DNA from: Campylobacter concisus
GTDB lineage: Bacteria > Campylobacterota > Campylobacteria > Campylobacterales > Campylobacteraceae
DNA length: 64,000 nt
Direction of reading: 5' to 3'
Assembly: GCF_003048575.1 (NCBI RefSeq)
Contig: NZ_PIRZ01000002.1
Location: 310,001 to 374,000 of the forward strand
The stretch's first letter is position 1. Every line of letters begins with the position of its first letter. The notes beneath the pieces are model-generated. The model saw only the letters and a list, made by a program, of their open reading frames with translations. It was not told the origin of the DNA and did no database searches. This document shows, in pieces, positions 1 through 8,500 of the stretch. Position numbers and translations under genes: made by a program.

Positions 1-213
1 AATAACAATGCCTTGTAAATTTATCACAAGTTCGGCGTTTTCGCAGATCGTACCAGCCTTATAAACATCAAAAGCGCTCTGCAAATAATGAGGCTCCACT
101 CCACTTAAACGGCCGACCTTTATCTCGATCTTGCTTATCTCTTTGGCGTTTTCTTTGGCGGCATTTTTCTCGCAAAGGCTAACTAAATTTTGAACGATAC
201 TAAGCTCGTGCAT
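1..213 (-). CDS. hypA: HypA, hydrogenase nickel-incorporation metallochaperone (5' part; gene runs off the left edge)
   Basis: The first 71 codons are visible and the 3' part, which should carry the zinc-binding CxxC motifs, lies outside the window. The protein begins MHELSIVQ. The N-terminal Met-His-Glu is the known nickel-binding start of HypA, and the following EIKVGRLSGVEP segment is typical of the family. HypA works with HypB to insert Ni(II) into the large subunit of [NiFe] hydrogenase, and in some epsilonproteobacteria also supplies urease. The start ATG overlaps the hypE stop by one base (TAATG), which suggests translational coupling. It is the last visible gene of the hypBCDEA run. 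Confidence 0.93.
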   Translation of the reverse strand, partial: MHELSIVQNLVSLCEKNAAKENAKEISKIEIKVGRLSGVEPHYLQSAFDVYKAGTICENAELVINLQGIVI

Positions 214-1205
214 TAGCAGATCCTTGGTAGTAGCTCGCCCTTTGGCGGCTCGAGAAATCTTCTTGATTTATAGGCGTTTTCAATGATGACACGCTCGTTT
301 TTAGCCTCCATTACCTCGCCTATTATCATCGCGTTTTGATCAAATTCTCTTAAAATTTTAAGCGCAGCCTCGGCCTCGTTCTCATCAACAGCCATCACAA
401 AAGTGCCCTCATTTGCAAGCTCATAAGGCTCAAAACCAAATAGCTCGCAAACGCCCATAACTTCGTTTGACACTTTGATATTTTCTTCAAAAACTAAGAT
501 GTCAAATTTACTAAATTTAGCCCACTCATTTAGCACCGCACTTAGTCCGCCCCTTGTCGCATCACGCATGCACTGCGGCTTTATGCCAGCGCTAAATAGC
601 TTTAAAGCAACCTCTTTTAGACTCTTACAGTCACTTTTTAGATCAAGTCCGAGCTCAAATTCCTCTCTTGCTGCTAGCACCACGCCGCCGTGTCTGCCAA
701 CATCTCCAGAGATTAAAATTTTAGCCCCTGCTTTTAAATTTTTAAGCTCCACACCTTCGCAAACTATTTCGCCAATGCCTGCTGTGTTTATAAAAATTTT
801 ATCGCATTTGCCCTTTGGTACGACCTTTGTATCGCCACAAACTACGCTTACACCGCTCTCTTTGCAAGTTTTAGCAAGCGAGCCAAGCACACGCTCGAGC
901 TCTTCTATACTAAGCCCCTCTTCGATTATGAGCGAACAGCTTAGGTATTTTGCGCTTGCACCAACCATCGCAAGATCGTTTATCGTGCCACAAGCTGCGA
1001 TCTTGCCGATATCGCCGCAACTAAAAAAAATGGGAGTTACCACAAAGCTATCAGAGCTAAATGCGATCTTGCCGCTTAAATTTAATATCGCAGAGTCGTT
1101 GCTTTGCCTTAAAATTTCGTTATCAAAAATTTTAAATATTGTCTCGTTTATAAGCGAGTTCATCTCCTCGCCACCGCCGCCGTGGCTTAGCATTATCTTT
1201 TTCAT
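213..1205 (-). CDS. hypE: HypE, carbamoyl dehydratase (cyanide-ligand synthesis)
   Basis: HypE dehydrates the thiocarboxamide that HypF places on its C-terminal cysteine to a thiocyanate, the source of the CN ligands of the hydrogenase iron. The 330-residue length is normal. The protein opens with the glycine-rich HGGGGEEM segment and ends in PRIC, the conserved tail whose last Cys is the carrier residue. The AIR-synthase/PurM-type fold is visible through SSDSFVV near residue 50, CGDTKVV near 123 and MRDATRGG near 213. It sits between hypD (8-base gap) and hypA (1-base overlap). Confidence 0.97.
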   Translation of the reverse strand: MKKIMLSHGGGGEEMNSLINETIFKIFDNEILRQSNDSAILNLSGKIAFSSDSFVVTPIFFSCGDIGKIAACGTINDLAMVGASAKYLSCSLIIEEGLSIEELERVLGSLAKTCKESGVSVVCGDTKVVPKGKCDKIFINTAGIGEIVCEGVELKNLKAGAKILISGDVGRHGGVVLAAREEFELGLDLKSDCKSLKEVALKLFSAGIKPQCMRDATRGGLSAVLNEWAKFSKFDILVFEENIKVSNEVMGVCELFGFEPYELANEGTFVMAVDENEAEAALKILREFDQNAMIIGEVMEAKNERVIIENAYKSRRFLEPPKGELLPRIC

Positions 1206-1213
1206 TAAATTCC

Positions 1214-2305
1214 TTAACCAACTCTTGCGTATTTAAAATATGCCGCACAAGCACCCTCGCTTGAGACCATGCACGATCCTATCGGATTTTGCGGATTGCA
1301 AACTTTGCCAAAGACTTTGCACTCTGTCGGTTTTGCTAACCCTCTTAAAATTTGCCCACAAATGCAAGCCTTGCTATCTCCCGCACTCTCTACGTTGCAG
1401 TCAAACTGCACTCTGGCATCAAGATAGGCAAACTCGTCTCTTAGCTTCATACCGCTTTGTGCTATCTCACCAAGGCCTCTCCAGACAAAGTCGCATGGCT
1501 CAAAGTATTTAGCTATGAGCTCTTTTGCCTTAACATTACCTTCTTCTTTGACAGCCCTTGCGTACTCGTTGTAGACTTCATGTGTGCCTGCATTTTGCTG
1601 ACGGACTAAATTTAAGACACTTGCCATGATGTCAAGCGGCTCAAAACCGCTAATGGCAATCGGTCTTTTAAACTCATCTGCTAGCTCTTTGTAAATTTTA
1701 CTACCGGTGATGACGCTCACGTGACTTGGGCCTAAAAATGCGTCTATCTTCACGTTTTCATCGCTCATTATCGCTCTAACTGGAGCTGGGACGGTTACGT
1801 GATTTATGTGAAAATATAAATTTTTAATGCCCTGCTGAAGCACTTTTTCAACCAAATTTGCACTCATTGGCGTCGTCGTCTCAAAGCCTATGGCAAAAAA
1901 CATGACCTTTTTATCTGGATTTTGCTTAGCGATATTTAGCGCATCAAGTGGCGTGTAAAGCGCTCTTATGTCGTGTCCTTCGCCACGAAGCTTTTGCAAG
2001 CTTGTCTTTGAGCCAGGCACTCTTAGCATATCAGCTAGCGTGCAAAAGATCACATTATCCATGCTAGCAAGCTTACAGGCCTCATCTATGCGGCTCTTTG
2101 GCATCACGCAAACTGGACAGCCTGGGCCGTGGATAAAATTTATATGCTCTCCTACCAAGCTTGGTAGTGCAAATTTCATAATGCTATGCGTGTGGCCGCC
2201 ACAAATTTCCATGATATTTAAGGGCTTTGTGCTCTCTTTTTTTATAAGTTTTGAAAGGGCTAGGATTAAATTTTTATCGCGAAAGTCATTGATAAGATCC
2301 ATCAA
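1214..2305 (-). CDS. hypD: HypD, Fe(CN)2CO cofactor assembly scaffold with Fe-S cluster
   Basis: HypD, with HypC, is the scaffold on which the Fe(CN)2CO moiety is built before delivery to the large subunit. Conserved elements seen are ICGGHTHSIM near residue 34, HGPGCPVCV near 60, FAIGFETTTP near 140 and FLGPSHVSVITG near 190. A cysteine-rich C-terminal region (CICGQ, then further cysteines up to the last 20 residues) would bind the 4Fe-4S cluster. Length 363 is usual for the family. The start overlaps the hypC stop by four bases (ATGA), so the two partners are translationally coupled. Confidence 0.97.
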   Translation of the reverse strand: MMDLINDFRDKNLILALSKLIKKESTKPLNIMEICGGHTHSIMKFALPSLVGEHINFIHGPGCPVCVMPKSRIDEACKLASMDNVIFCTLADMLRVPGSKTSLQKLRGEGHDIRALYTPLDALNIAKQNPDKKVMFFAIGFETTTPMSANLVEKVLQQGIKNLYFHINHVTVPAPVRAIMSDENVKIDAFLGPSHVSVITGSKIYKELADEFKRPIAISGFEPLDIMASVLNLVRQQNAGTHEVYNEYARAVKEEGNVKAKELIAKYFEPCDFVWRGLGEIAQSGMKLRDEFAYLDARVQFDCNVESAGDSKACICGQILRGLAKPTECKVFGKVCNPQNPIGSCMVSSEGACAAYFKYARVG

Positions 2306-2541
2306 ATTTTCCCCGCGTTCATATCATCAGCGATCTTTTGATAGACCTCTAAACTCTCAAGCGCAAACTGCGTATCAATCTTTTGCATAGCGTATCCAAC
2401 GTGGATTAGCACATATTCGCCAACTTTTACCTCTTCAGAGATGAGATCAAGGCTTACCTTTCTAGTAACACCTAGAGTCTCAACGGTAGCAACGTTATTT
2501 TCATCTATTTCTATTACTTTTGAAGGGATTGAGAGGCACAT
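2302..2541 (-). CDS. hypC: HypC, hydrogenase maturation chaperone
   Basis: This is a small (79 aa) HypC/HupF family chaperone starting MCLSIPSKV. The Cys at position 2, exposed after Met removal, is the residue that contacts the iron and the apo-large subunit. The segment GEYVLIHVGYAMQKID in the middle matches the conserved OB-fold signature of the family. It carries the Fe(CN)2CO unit from HypD to HydB. It overlaps hypB by one base and hypD by four. Confidence 0.97.
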   Translation of the reverse strand: MCLSIPSKVIEIDENNVATVETLGVTRKVSLDLISEEVKVGEYVLIHVGYAMQKIDTQFALESLEVYQKIADDMNAGKI

Positions 2542-3353
2542 TATCTTAGCTCTTTTTTAAATTCCAAATAACTTATCCATTTATCGATGCCCTCACCTGT
2601 TTTGCTGTCTATCACAAAGATATCAACCTTTGGATTTAGCTTTCTAGCGTCGTTTTTCACTCGCTCGATGTCAAAGTCAAAGTGTGGCACAAGCGAAGCT
2701 TTTGTAATGAGAAGCACATCAGCAGCTCTAAACATCACTGGATATTTACTCACCTTATCATCGCCCTCTGGCACCGAAAGAAGCACAGCGTTAAAATGCG
2801 AGCCAACGTCGTAGCTTGCAGGGCAAACTAAATTTCCAACATTTTCTATAAAGACTAGATCAAGCTCGTTTAGTGGCAAGTAATGAAGGCCTTCGTGAAC
2901 CATAAAAGCATCCAAGTGACAGGTCTGACCTGTGCTTATCTGATGAGCCTTTGCGCCAGCCTTTACGATGCGGTCGGCGTCTTGATTTGTCTCCAAATCG
3001 CCCTCAACAACGCCTATTTTAAACTTACCAGCCTTTATCGTAGCCTCTAAAAGCGTCGTCTTACCAGCACCAGGACTACTCATCAAATTTACACAAAGTA
3101 TCTTTTTCTCATCAAGATGAGCTCTATTGTGGGCGGCCTCTTTATCGTTTTCAGAGAGAATTTTCTCTATCACGTCTATGGTTTTACTCTCGTTTAGCAC
3201 AGGGTGTGCGTGAGCCTCGTGGCTATGTTCGTGCGCGTCATGAGCGTGATCTGTATATCCATCATGAGTGTGTGGGTGCGAGTGAGTGGTGCCATCAGCG
3301 TGAGTGTGAACGTGGGCGTGATTACCCATTGAACAACCGCAATCTTTACACAT
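2541..3353 (-). CDS. hypB: HypB, nickel-binding GTPase for hydrogenase maturation
   Basis: HypB is a G3E-type GTPase that delivers nickel with HypA. The N terminus has MCKDCGC, a high-affinity metal-site motif (CxxCGC), followed by a long histidine-rich stretch (about residues 12-52) that can store nickel. The P-loop SSPGAGKTTLL lies near residue 92, followed by EGDLETNQDADR and NVGNLVCPA, which are typical HypB segments. The RBS AAAGGAT lies just upstream. About 100 bases of AT-rich DNA separate it from the preceding gene on this strand, so hypBCDEA may have its own promoter. The His-rich tail suggests a nickel store as well as a chaperone. Confidence 0.97.
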   Translation of the reverse strand: MCKDCGCSMGNHAHVHTHADGTTHSHPHTHDGYTDHAHDAHEHSHEAHAHPVLNESKTIDVIEKILSENDKEAAHNRAHLDEKKILCVNLMSSPGAGKTTLLEATIKAGKFKIGVVEGDLETNQDADRIVKAGAKAHQISTGQTCHLDAFMVHEGLHYLPLNELDLVFIENVGNLVCPASYDVGSHFNAVLLSVPEGDDKVSKYPVMFRAADVLLITKASLVPHFDFDIERVKNDARKLNPKVDIFVIDSKTGEGIDKWISYLEFKKELR

Positions 3354-3455
3354 TTTTTCATCCTTTTTTATTAATTTATGGAGATTTTAACTCTTAAATT
3401 TAAAAATAAAATTAAATTTTTAGGATTTTTTACAAATGCTTTGACTAAATTTACC

Positions 3456-4061
3456 TTACTCTTTTTGCCTAATCTCATCCAACTTATCAAAATTTTTATC
3501 ACCGAGTAGTTTTTTGCTATTTTTTTGGGCATTCTTTTGGATTATTAGATTCTTTAGTCTAGCTTTGCCATTATCCATCACCATCAAAACAGCATATGCA
3601 TCAACGTCTTCTTCTCTCATTTCATTTTCAGTATTAGCCGCACTATCAGGTGACATATAAAACTGCTCTATGCCGTATTTTACTAGTGAGTAGCCGTCAT
3701 ATCTACCAGCTAAAAACACTCCATTATCTGGCTTGCTTATACTAAATTTAGCAAAGTTGTAAGTGCCATTAGTATCTGGCTTTAAAACAGCATAAACTCT
3801 AGCCCCATCTCTTACTCTCTCATCGTATTGGTCGATATGGCGGTCATCTTTATCATTTTCGTCAAAATTTCTTAAATGAAAATTTGAAAATTCATAGTTT
3901 AAATCAACATAGTTTCCACGAAAAAGATCTCTTGGATCGTAAAGACTTACCCTTACTCTTACCTCTTGCCCAAAATAAAGTGGCATAAGTGCGTAGCCAA
4001 GCATAATGCCAATAAGTGAAATTTGAAAAACTATAGCTACTATTAATACTTTTATCTTCAT
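3456..4061 (-). CDS. GDYXXLXY-family membrane-anchored protein
   Basis: This 201-residue protein begins with one hydrophobic segment (about residues 5-27) and the rest looks extracytoplasmic. The segment FRGNYVDLNYEF near residues 47-58 matches the motif that names the GDYXXLXY family, with Asn in place of the Asp. The function of the family is unknown; it is commonly encoded beside DUF2157 membrane proteins, as here. Its start overlaps the stop of the DUF2157 gene by four bases, so the two are almost certainly made together. Sitting inside a hydrogenase island does not prove a link to hydrogenase. Confidence 0.8.
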   Translation of the reverse strand: MKIKVLIVAIVFQISLIGIMLGYALMPLYFGQEVRVRVSLYDPRDLFRGNYVDLNYEFSNFHLRNFDENDKDDRHIDQYDERVRDGARVYAVLKPDTNGTYNFAKFSISKPDNGVFLAGRYDGYSLVKYGIEQFYMSPDSAANTENEMREEDVDAYAVLMVMDNGKARLKNLIIQKNAQKNSKKLLGDKNFDKLDEIRQKE

Positions 4062-5317
4062 TTTTTACGTCCTTTTCTAGCGACAACTAGCACTATGAAA
4101 GCAAACACCATAAATAGCGCCGTAGCACCAATATAATCACCCATTAGCTGGAAGTACCTCACGGCTGCAACCAAAAATATCATACAAAGACCAAGTTTTA
4201 ACTCACCTTTTTTTATAAGGACTGCAGCTGTTATGATATTTGCGAGCGAGAAAAATATATTTGCATAGCCAGGCCCGTAGCTAAAGACAAATGGCAACGA
4301 CACGAGAAGTGCCCCAAGTAGCAAACCACTCTTATTTTTTTCTTTAAAAAATAGTGCAAAATAAGCAACGCTAAATAAGATAAAGACAAAGCCAAAGTTG
4401 CTTTTAAAAAATGACTTCACAAACCAAAGCTTTTCATCTCCAATCTCAAATAAATTTCTTTCTTCAAATAAAAGCAGACAAAGCAACAACACAAAAACGC
4501 CAAAATTTTTACCAAATTCTTTCGTAAATGCGCCAAGCCCTACTCTAAATTTATCTAGTAGCGGTGAAATGCTAATAAGTAAAAGTGCATAAGATAGCGA
4601 TATGATCGCAACCATCGGAAGTCCAAACAAAAAGCCATAATCAAATATCGCCCTAAAACCACTAATGTAGCCACAAAATGAAATGATGTATATAAAAATA
4701 TCCATAAAAAGGACAAAAGCAAGCCATTTTGAGTCGTCTTTGTAAAGCGTATATGCGCCAAGTACTATAAAAATGATAAAGCCAAAACCAAAGTCGCCCT
4801 GATAAGCTATCATAAAAAACCAAACTGTCGCAAAGATAAGGCTTTGGGCTACCAACACACCTTTTTTACTAGCAAAAGAAACCGCAAACGCTCCGATACT
4901 CCAAAGCAAGATACCGCCACTTGGCTCATCGCTAATGTTATAAATTTGAGCAATAAGAGCAATCGCCGCACCAAAGCAGAAATTTCCAAGAAAAAACATC
5001 GCCGTTGATAGATTTTCCTTTCCCTTTGCAAGATAGTAAATTCCACCAAAATTTACAAGCCCAAGTATAAATAACACAAGTGCCAAACGTCCTAGTTTTG
5101 GTATCTCTTCCCAGTTTGCACCAACGAGCGTAAAAAAGGCTAGCGCAAAAAAAAGATATGCTACGAGCTTTAGGACAAAACTTATCTTGTCACTATGGGC
5201 ATCAGGGTCGATGTCATATAAATTTGCTATTTTTATAGCGGTCTCTTTATCGACTATTCCATCACTTTGCCACCGATCCAGCTCTTTTATTAAAAAAATT
5301 CTATTTAAAAAGTTCAT
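4058..5317 (-). CDS. DUF2157-domain polytopic membrane protein
   Basis: The first 45 or so residues (LDRWQSDGIVDKETAIKIA) match the soluble helical start of DUF2157 proteins. The rest is a string of about a dozen hydrophobic segments ending in a basic tail (RKGRKK). It is translationally coupled to the downstream GDYXXLXY gene. The function is not known; an envelope or membrane-homeostasis role is often assumed for such pairs but is not shown by the sequence. It lies between the nhaA remnant and hypB on the same strand. Confidence 0.75.
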   Translation of the reverse strand: MNFLNRIFLIKELDRWQSDGIVDKETAIKIANLYDIDPDAHSDKISFVLKLVAYLFFALAFFTLVGANWEEIPKLGRLALVLFILGLVNFGGIYYLAKGKENLSTAMFFLGNFCFGAAIALIAQIYNISDEPSGGILLWSIGAFAVSFASKKGVLVAQSLIFATVWFFMIAYQGDFGFGFIIFIVLGAYTLYKDDSKWLAFVLFMDIFIYIISFCGYISGFRAIFDYGFLFGLPMVAIISLSYALLLISISPLLDKFRVGLGAFTKEFGKNFGVFVLLLCLLLFEERNLFEIGDEKLWFVKSFFKSNFGFVFILFSVAYFALFFKEKNKSGLLLGALLVSLPFVFSYGPGYANIFFSLANIITAAVLIKKGELKLGLCMIFLVAAVRYFQLMGDYIGATALFMVFAFIVLVVARKGRKK

Positions 5318-5412
5318 TATTCACACTTTCTTTTATAAGATATACAAAACACCAAATTTCTAGCCAGTACCTTAAATACCGTATTTATGTCCATTGATAC
5401 TGCCTTAGTCTT

Positions 5413-5781
5413 TCAACAAAAAATATAATTGTGATTTAAAATATAAAAAAATACAGAAGCTAAAATGCTACCGATAATAAAAATTTTTAGCAAGGTAGCT
5501 TGGGCCAGACTCCTAAACTTTGCTTTAAAAATTTCTCGCTTAAGTCTAAACCCAAGTAAAAAGAAAAAAACGGCCATCAAACTATCATTTACAAAAATAA
5601 TAAGGGGCTTTTGTATCGGCGATTTGCCAAAATTTAGCCTTGTATCGATTTGTAAAAATGAGTTATAAAAACTGCTTAAAAAAATATTTTCAAAGATAAA
5701 TGCCACTAAAGCAGCAGCGATAAGAAAGATACCACCGCTAGCTTCACCTATAAAAAAATCCCAAAAATTCCTAAACTCCAT
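5413..5781 (-). pseudogene. Truncated NhaA-type Na+/H+ antiporter remnant
   Basis: The 122 residues resemble only the first third of NhaA (normally near 380-390 residues). Shared features are an early GEASGGIFLI helix, NDSLMAVFFFLLGFRLKREI (NhaA has NDALMAVFFLLVGLEVKRE) and the start of the next helix, after which it ends ILNHNYIFC. All later helices, including the pair of aspartates of the ion site, are missing. The 95 bases after the stop show no obvious continuation. It starts 16 bases after nikR on the same strand. It is read as a decayed gene; a short functional derivative is possible but unlikely. Confidence 0.72.
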
Positions 5782-5797
5782 AAAGACCCTTAAAAAA

Positions 5798-6211
5798 CTA
5801 AAACCTAGGAATAGCTGCCCTTGTGAGTTTAGAAAATTTTACACCCTTTAAGCCGGCGATCCTTTCAGCAAAGCGTTCAATTTTGCCAGCCTCGCCTCTT
5901 ATTGAAATCGTTTCTAAGCAGTTATGGTGATCGACATGAACATGGTTTGTACAGATGATTTTCACATCAGAGCTATGCTCTATATCCATCTTTTTATTCA
6001 CCAAATCGTTGTGATGATGCATATAAATGAGCGTCAAAACCCCGATCAACTCCTCACTAGCGTCCTTCCAGCTATCACTTACGATCTTTTCGCGTATCAA
6101 ATCCCTCGTAAATTCGCTCCTAGAAGCGTAGCCTTGTTCGCTAACCTTTTTATCTAGTTCGTCTAGTAACTGACTAGGCAAAGAAACACTAAAACGTATA
6201 ACACTATCCAT
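5798..6211 (-). CDS. nikR: NikR, nickel-responsive transcriptional regulator
   Basis: The protein has an N-terminal ribbon-helix-helix DNA-binding domain ([17 protein letters not shown]; then [11 protein letters not shown]) and a C-terminal ACT-like nickel-binding domain with the nickel ligands in [10 protein letters not shown] (His, His, Cys pattern) plus an upstream MHHHND. I place the start at the ATG near 6211 (MDSVIRFS, 137 aa) because AAAGGAG precedes it closely; a frame extension to 6250 would put that RBS inside the gene. NikR represses nickel uptake and adjusts nickel-enzyme genes. Its place between hypF and the remaining hyp genes suggests it senses nickel for this hydrogenase. Confidence 0.94.
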   Translation of the reverse strand: MDSVIRFSVSLPSQLLDELDKKVSEQGYASRSEFTRDLIREKIVSDSWKDASEELIGVLTLIYMHHHNDLVNKKMDIEHSSDVKIICTNHVHVDHHNCLETISIRGEAGKIERFAERIAGLKGVKFSKLTRAAIPRF

Positions 6212-6265
6212 TTTTTGCTCCTTTCTCGTTTGATTACCGTTTACAATCATTATACATCAGTTATT

Positions 6266-8500
6266 TTAAAATGTGGATAAATAATAATAAATTTGCCCTA
6301 AATTTACGTTAGAATCGTTGCTACAGAATTTTTTATTGATATGAAATTTCAAATTTACTTTAGTAAATTTTTTGTAAATGATATCAAGTAAAGTCTTATT
6401 TTGAAAAACTCCGCCACTTAATAAAATCTCCTTTTTCTCATTTTTAGAAATTTCAAAAATAATATCAGCTATACCATTTATAAATGCCGTTGCAGCCACT
6501 CTTGGCTCATCTTTTAAGGCATTTTTAAAGGCTTCTTTAAAGCCGATAACTCCATCATTTAGACTAAATTTATAACACACATCCAAATTTTTATCATAAA
6601 GTGCTTCAAGTCTCATACCACTCTCACCCTCAAAGCTTGAGTGAAAAAAACCACAGATAATAGCACCAAATGCGTCAAATATCCTACCAAGCGAGCTGGT
6701 GCGAACCAAATTTAGCCCCTTTTGCTCCATTTTTTTAAAATTATGAAGTATTTTTTCATCAAAATTTACTAAAAATTTACCAGCTTCGTCCTCAAGAGAG
6801 TATTTTAAAATAATAGAATATGCGATTAGATAAATATTTTTGATGCTGTTTTCGCCCCCAAATAGGCTAAATTCATCAAAATGATAAACTCGCTCGTAAT
6901 TCTTTTTATCTAGCCTAAAGACCTCGCCACCCCAAATTTTGCCATCTTCCCCGTATCCAGTGCCGTCAAAACAAAAGCCAATGTACTTTTTATCTGCTAG
7001 ATCGTTTTCAAATATTACGCTTAGTAGATGTGCGTAGTGGTGCTGCAAATAAACTAGCTCAAAGCCCTGATCCTTTGCCCATTTTGTATTTAAAAAATTT
7101 GGATGCAGATCGGCTATGACCTTGTCGATTTTTAGATCATAAGTCGTTTCAAAGAGTCTAAAAATGTCTTTAAACCTATCAAAAGTCGCCACATTTTTAA
7201 GATCTCCTATATATGGGCTAACCATTAAAAGGCCGTCTTTGTAGATACAAAATGAGCTTTTTAGCTCCGCTCCAAGGGCTAAAAATGTCCCTTTTTGCTT
7301 AAAATTTGTATGGATAAAATTTGGATTTAAGCCACGGCTCGTTCTTGTGAAAATTGTCTCATCATCAACGCAAAATGCGATACTATCGTCACTCGGTGAG
7401 TAAATTTCTCGGTCGTGATCAAGGTAAAAGTCTATGACATCACCTAGCTTTTCTCTTAGTTCGCTCTCATCTTTTATCACAACTTCGCCTGAGATATTTG
7501 CGCTAGTTGCGATGATGTCGTGCTTGAGATACTCAAAAAGCAAAAGATGTATGCCGCTAAATGCAAGCATGACGCCAAGCTTGTTTAAATTTGGAGCGAC
7601 ACTTTTTGCGATATTTGAGCCACTTTTTGCTTCAAGTAAGACGATTGGCTTTAAATTTGAGCTAAGAAGCTCGGCCTCTGCCTCTGAAATTTTTGCTATT
7701 TTTCTAGCGTTTTCTAAATTTTTACTCATCAGTGCAAAAGGCTTGCTTGGGCGGTGTTTTCTAGCTCTTAGCTCGCAAACTGCGGCTTCATTTGTCGCGT
7801 CACAAACCAAATGAAAGCCACCAAGCCCTTTAATGGCTAAAATTTTACCCTCGTTTATGAGCTTAGCCGCCTCTTTGGCTGCTTCGTTCCCACTAGCCAA
7901 GACTTTGCCAAATTTATCTTTTAGATATAGCTTTGGCCCGCAGTTTGGGCAAGAGATAGGCTCTGCGTGGTAGCGACGATTAAGCGGGTCTTTATACTCG
8001 CCACCGCAAAATTCACACATTTGAAACTCGTTCATTGTCGTATTTACCCTGTCGTATGGCAAGGCTTTGATGATGGAAAATCTCGGTCCGCAGTTGGTGC
8101 AGTTTATAAACGGATACTTGTAGCGTGGATTTGCTGGGTCATAAAACTCGCGCAAACAGTCATCGCAAAGTGCGTAATCAGGCAAGATAGGCGCTTGTTT
8201 GGTCGCTGATTTTGAGGCGATGATCTCAAGTTTTTCATAAATTTGATCTATCTTAAATTTACTAAGCTCATCGATCCTAGCAAGGGCTGGTAGCTTCTCA
8301 TAGAGCTCCTTTTCAAAAGCCAAAAAACTAGCCTCATCGCCACTAAAATTTAGCTTTACGCCCTCGTCGTCGTTGTAAATTTCGCCAACAAGCTTAAGTT
8401 TATCCGCTAAAGTATAGACAAAAGGTCTAAAGCCCACACCTTGAACTAAGCCTTTGATCTCATATCTAAAGCTTGATCTCAATGCCAAATCCGGGATCAA
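6266..8500 (-). CDS. hypF: HypF, carbamoyltransferase for hydrogenase CN ligand synthesis
   Basis: HypF converts carbamoyl phosphate and ATP to carbamoyl-AMP and hands the carbamoyl group to HypE. Domains in order are acylphosphatase (KGLVQGVGFRPF near residue 16), two zinc-finger-like CxxC pairs (CDDC...CTNC and CEFC...CPNC, about 112-188), a YrdC-like domain, and a Kae1-like domain with LQHHYAH near 490 and LSGGVFQNK near the C terminus. The 744-residue length is complete. No ATG is available at the expected start; TTG at 8500 is used here and in-frame TTG codons at residues 5 and 7 are alternatives. It overlaps hydE by 35 bases. Confidence 0.96.
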   Translation of the reverse strand: MIPDLALRSSFRYEIKGLVQGVGFRPFVYTLADKLKLVGEIYNDDEGVKLNFSGDEASFLAFEKELYEKLPALARIDELSKFKIDQIYEKLEIIASKSATKQAPILPDYALCDDCLREFYDPANPRYKYPFINCTNCGPRFSIIKALPYDRVNTTMNEFQMCEFCGGEYKDPLNRRYHAEPISCPNCGPKLYLKDKFGKVLASGNEAAKEAAKLINEGKILAIKGLGGFHLVCDATNEAAVCELRARKHRPSKPFALMSKNLENARKIAKISEAEAELLSSNLKPIVLLEAKSGSNIAKSVAPNLNKLGVMLAFSGIHLLLFEYLKHDIIATSANISGEVVIKDESELREKLGDVIDFYLDHDREIYSPSDDSIAFCVDDETIFTRTSRGLNPNFIHTNFKQKGTFLALGAELKSSFCIYKDGLLMVSPYIGDLKNVATFDRFKDIFRLFETTYDLKIDKVIADLHPNFLNTKWAKDQGFELVYLQHHYAHLLSVIFENDLADKKYIGFCFDGTGYGEDGKIWGGEVFRLDKKNYERVYHFDEFSLFGGENSIKNIYLIAYSIILKYSLEDEAGKFLVNFDEKILHNFKKMEQKGLNLVRTSSLGRIFDAFGAIICGFFHSSFEGESGMRLEALYDKNLDVCYKFSLNDGVIGFKEAFKNALKDEPRVAATAFINGIADIIFEISKNEKKEILLSGGVFQNKTLLDIIYKKFTKVNLKFHINKKFCSNDSNVNLGQIYYYLSTF

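Noticed and set aside
475..1236. A 253-codon open frame on the plus strand with many Ser/Pro residues
   Set aside because: It is antisense to hypE and hypD, which are certain; the composition is that of a reverse-strand shadow.
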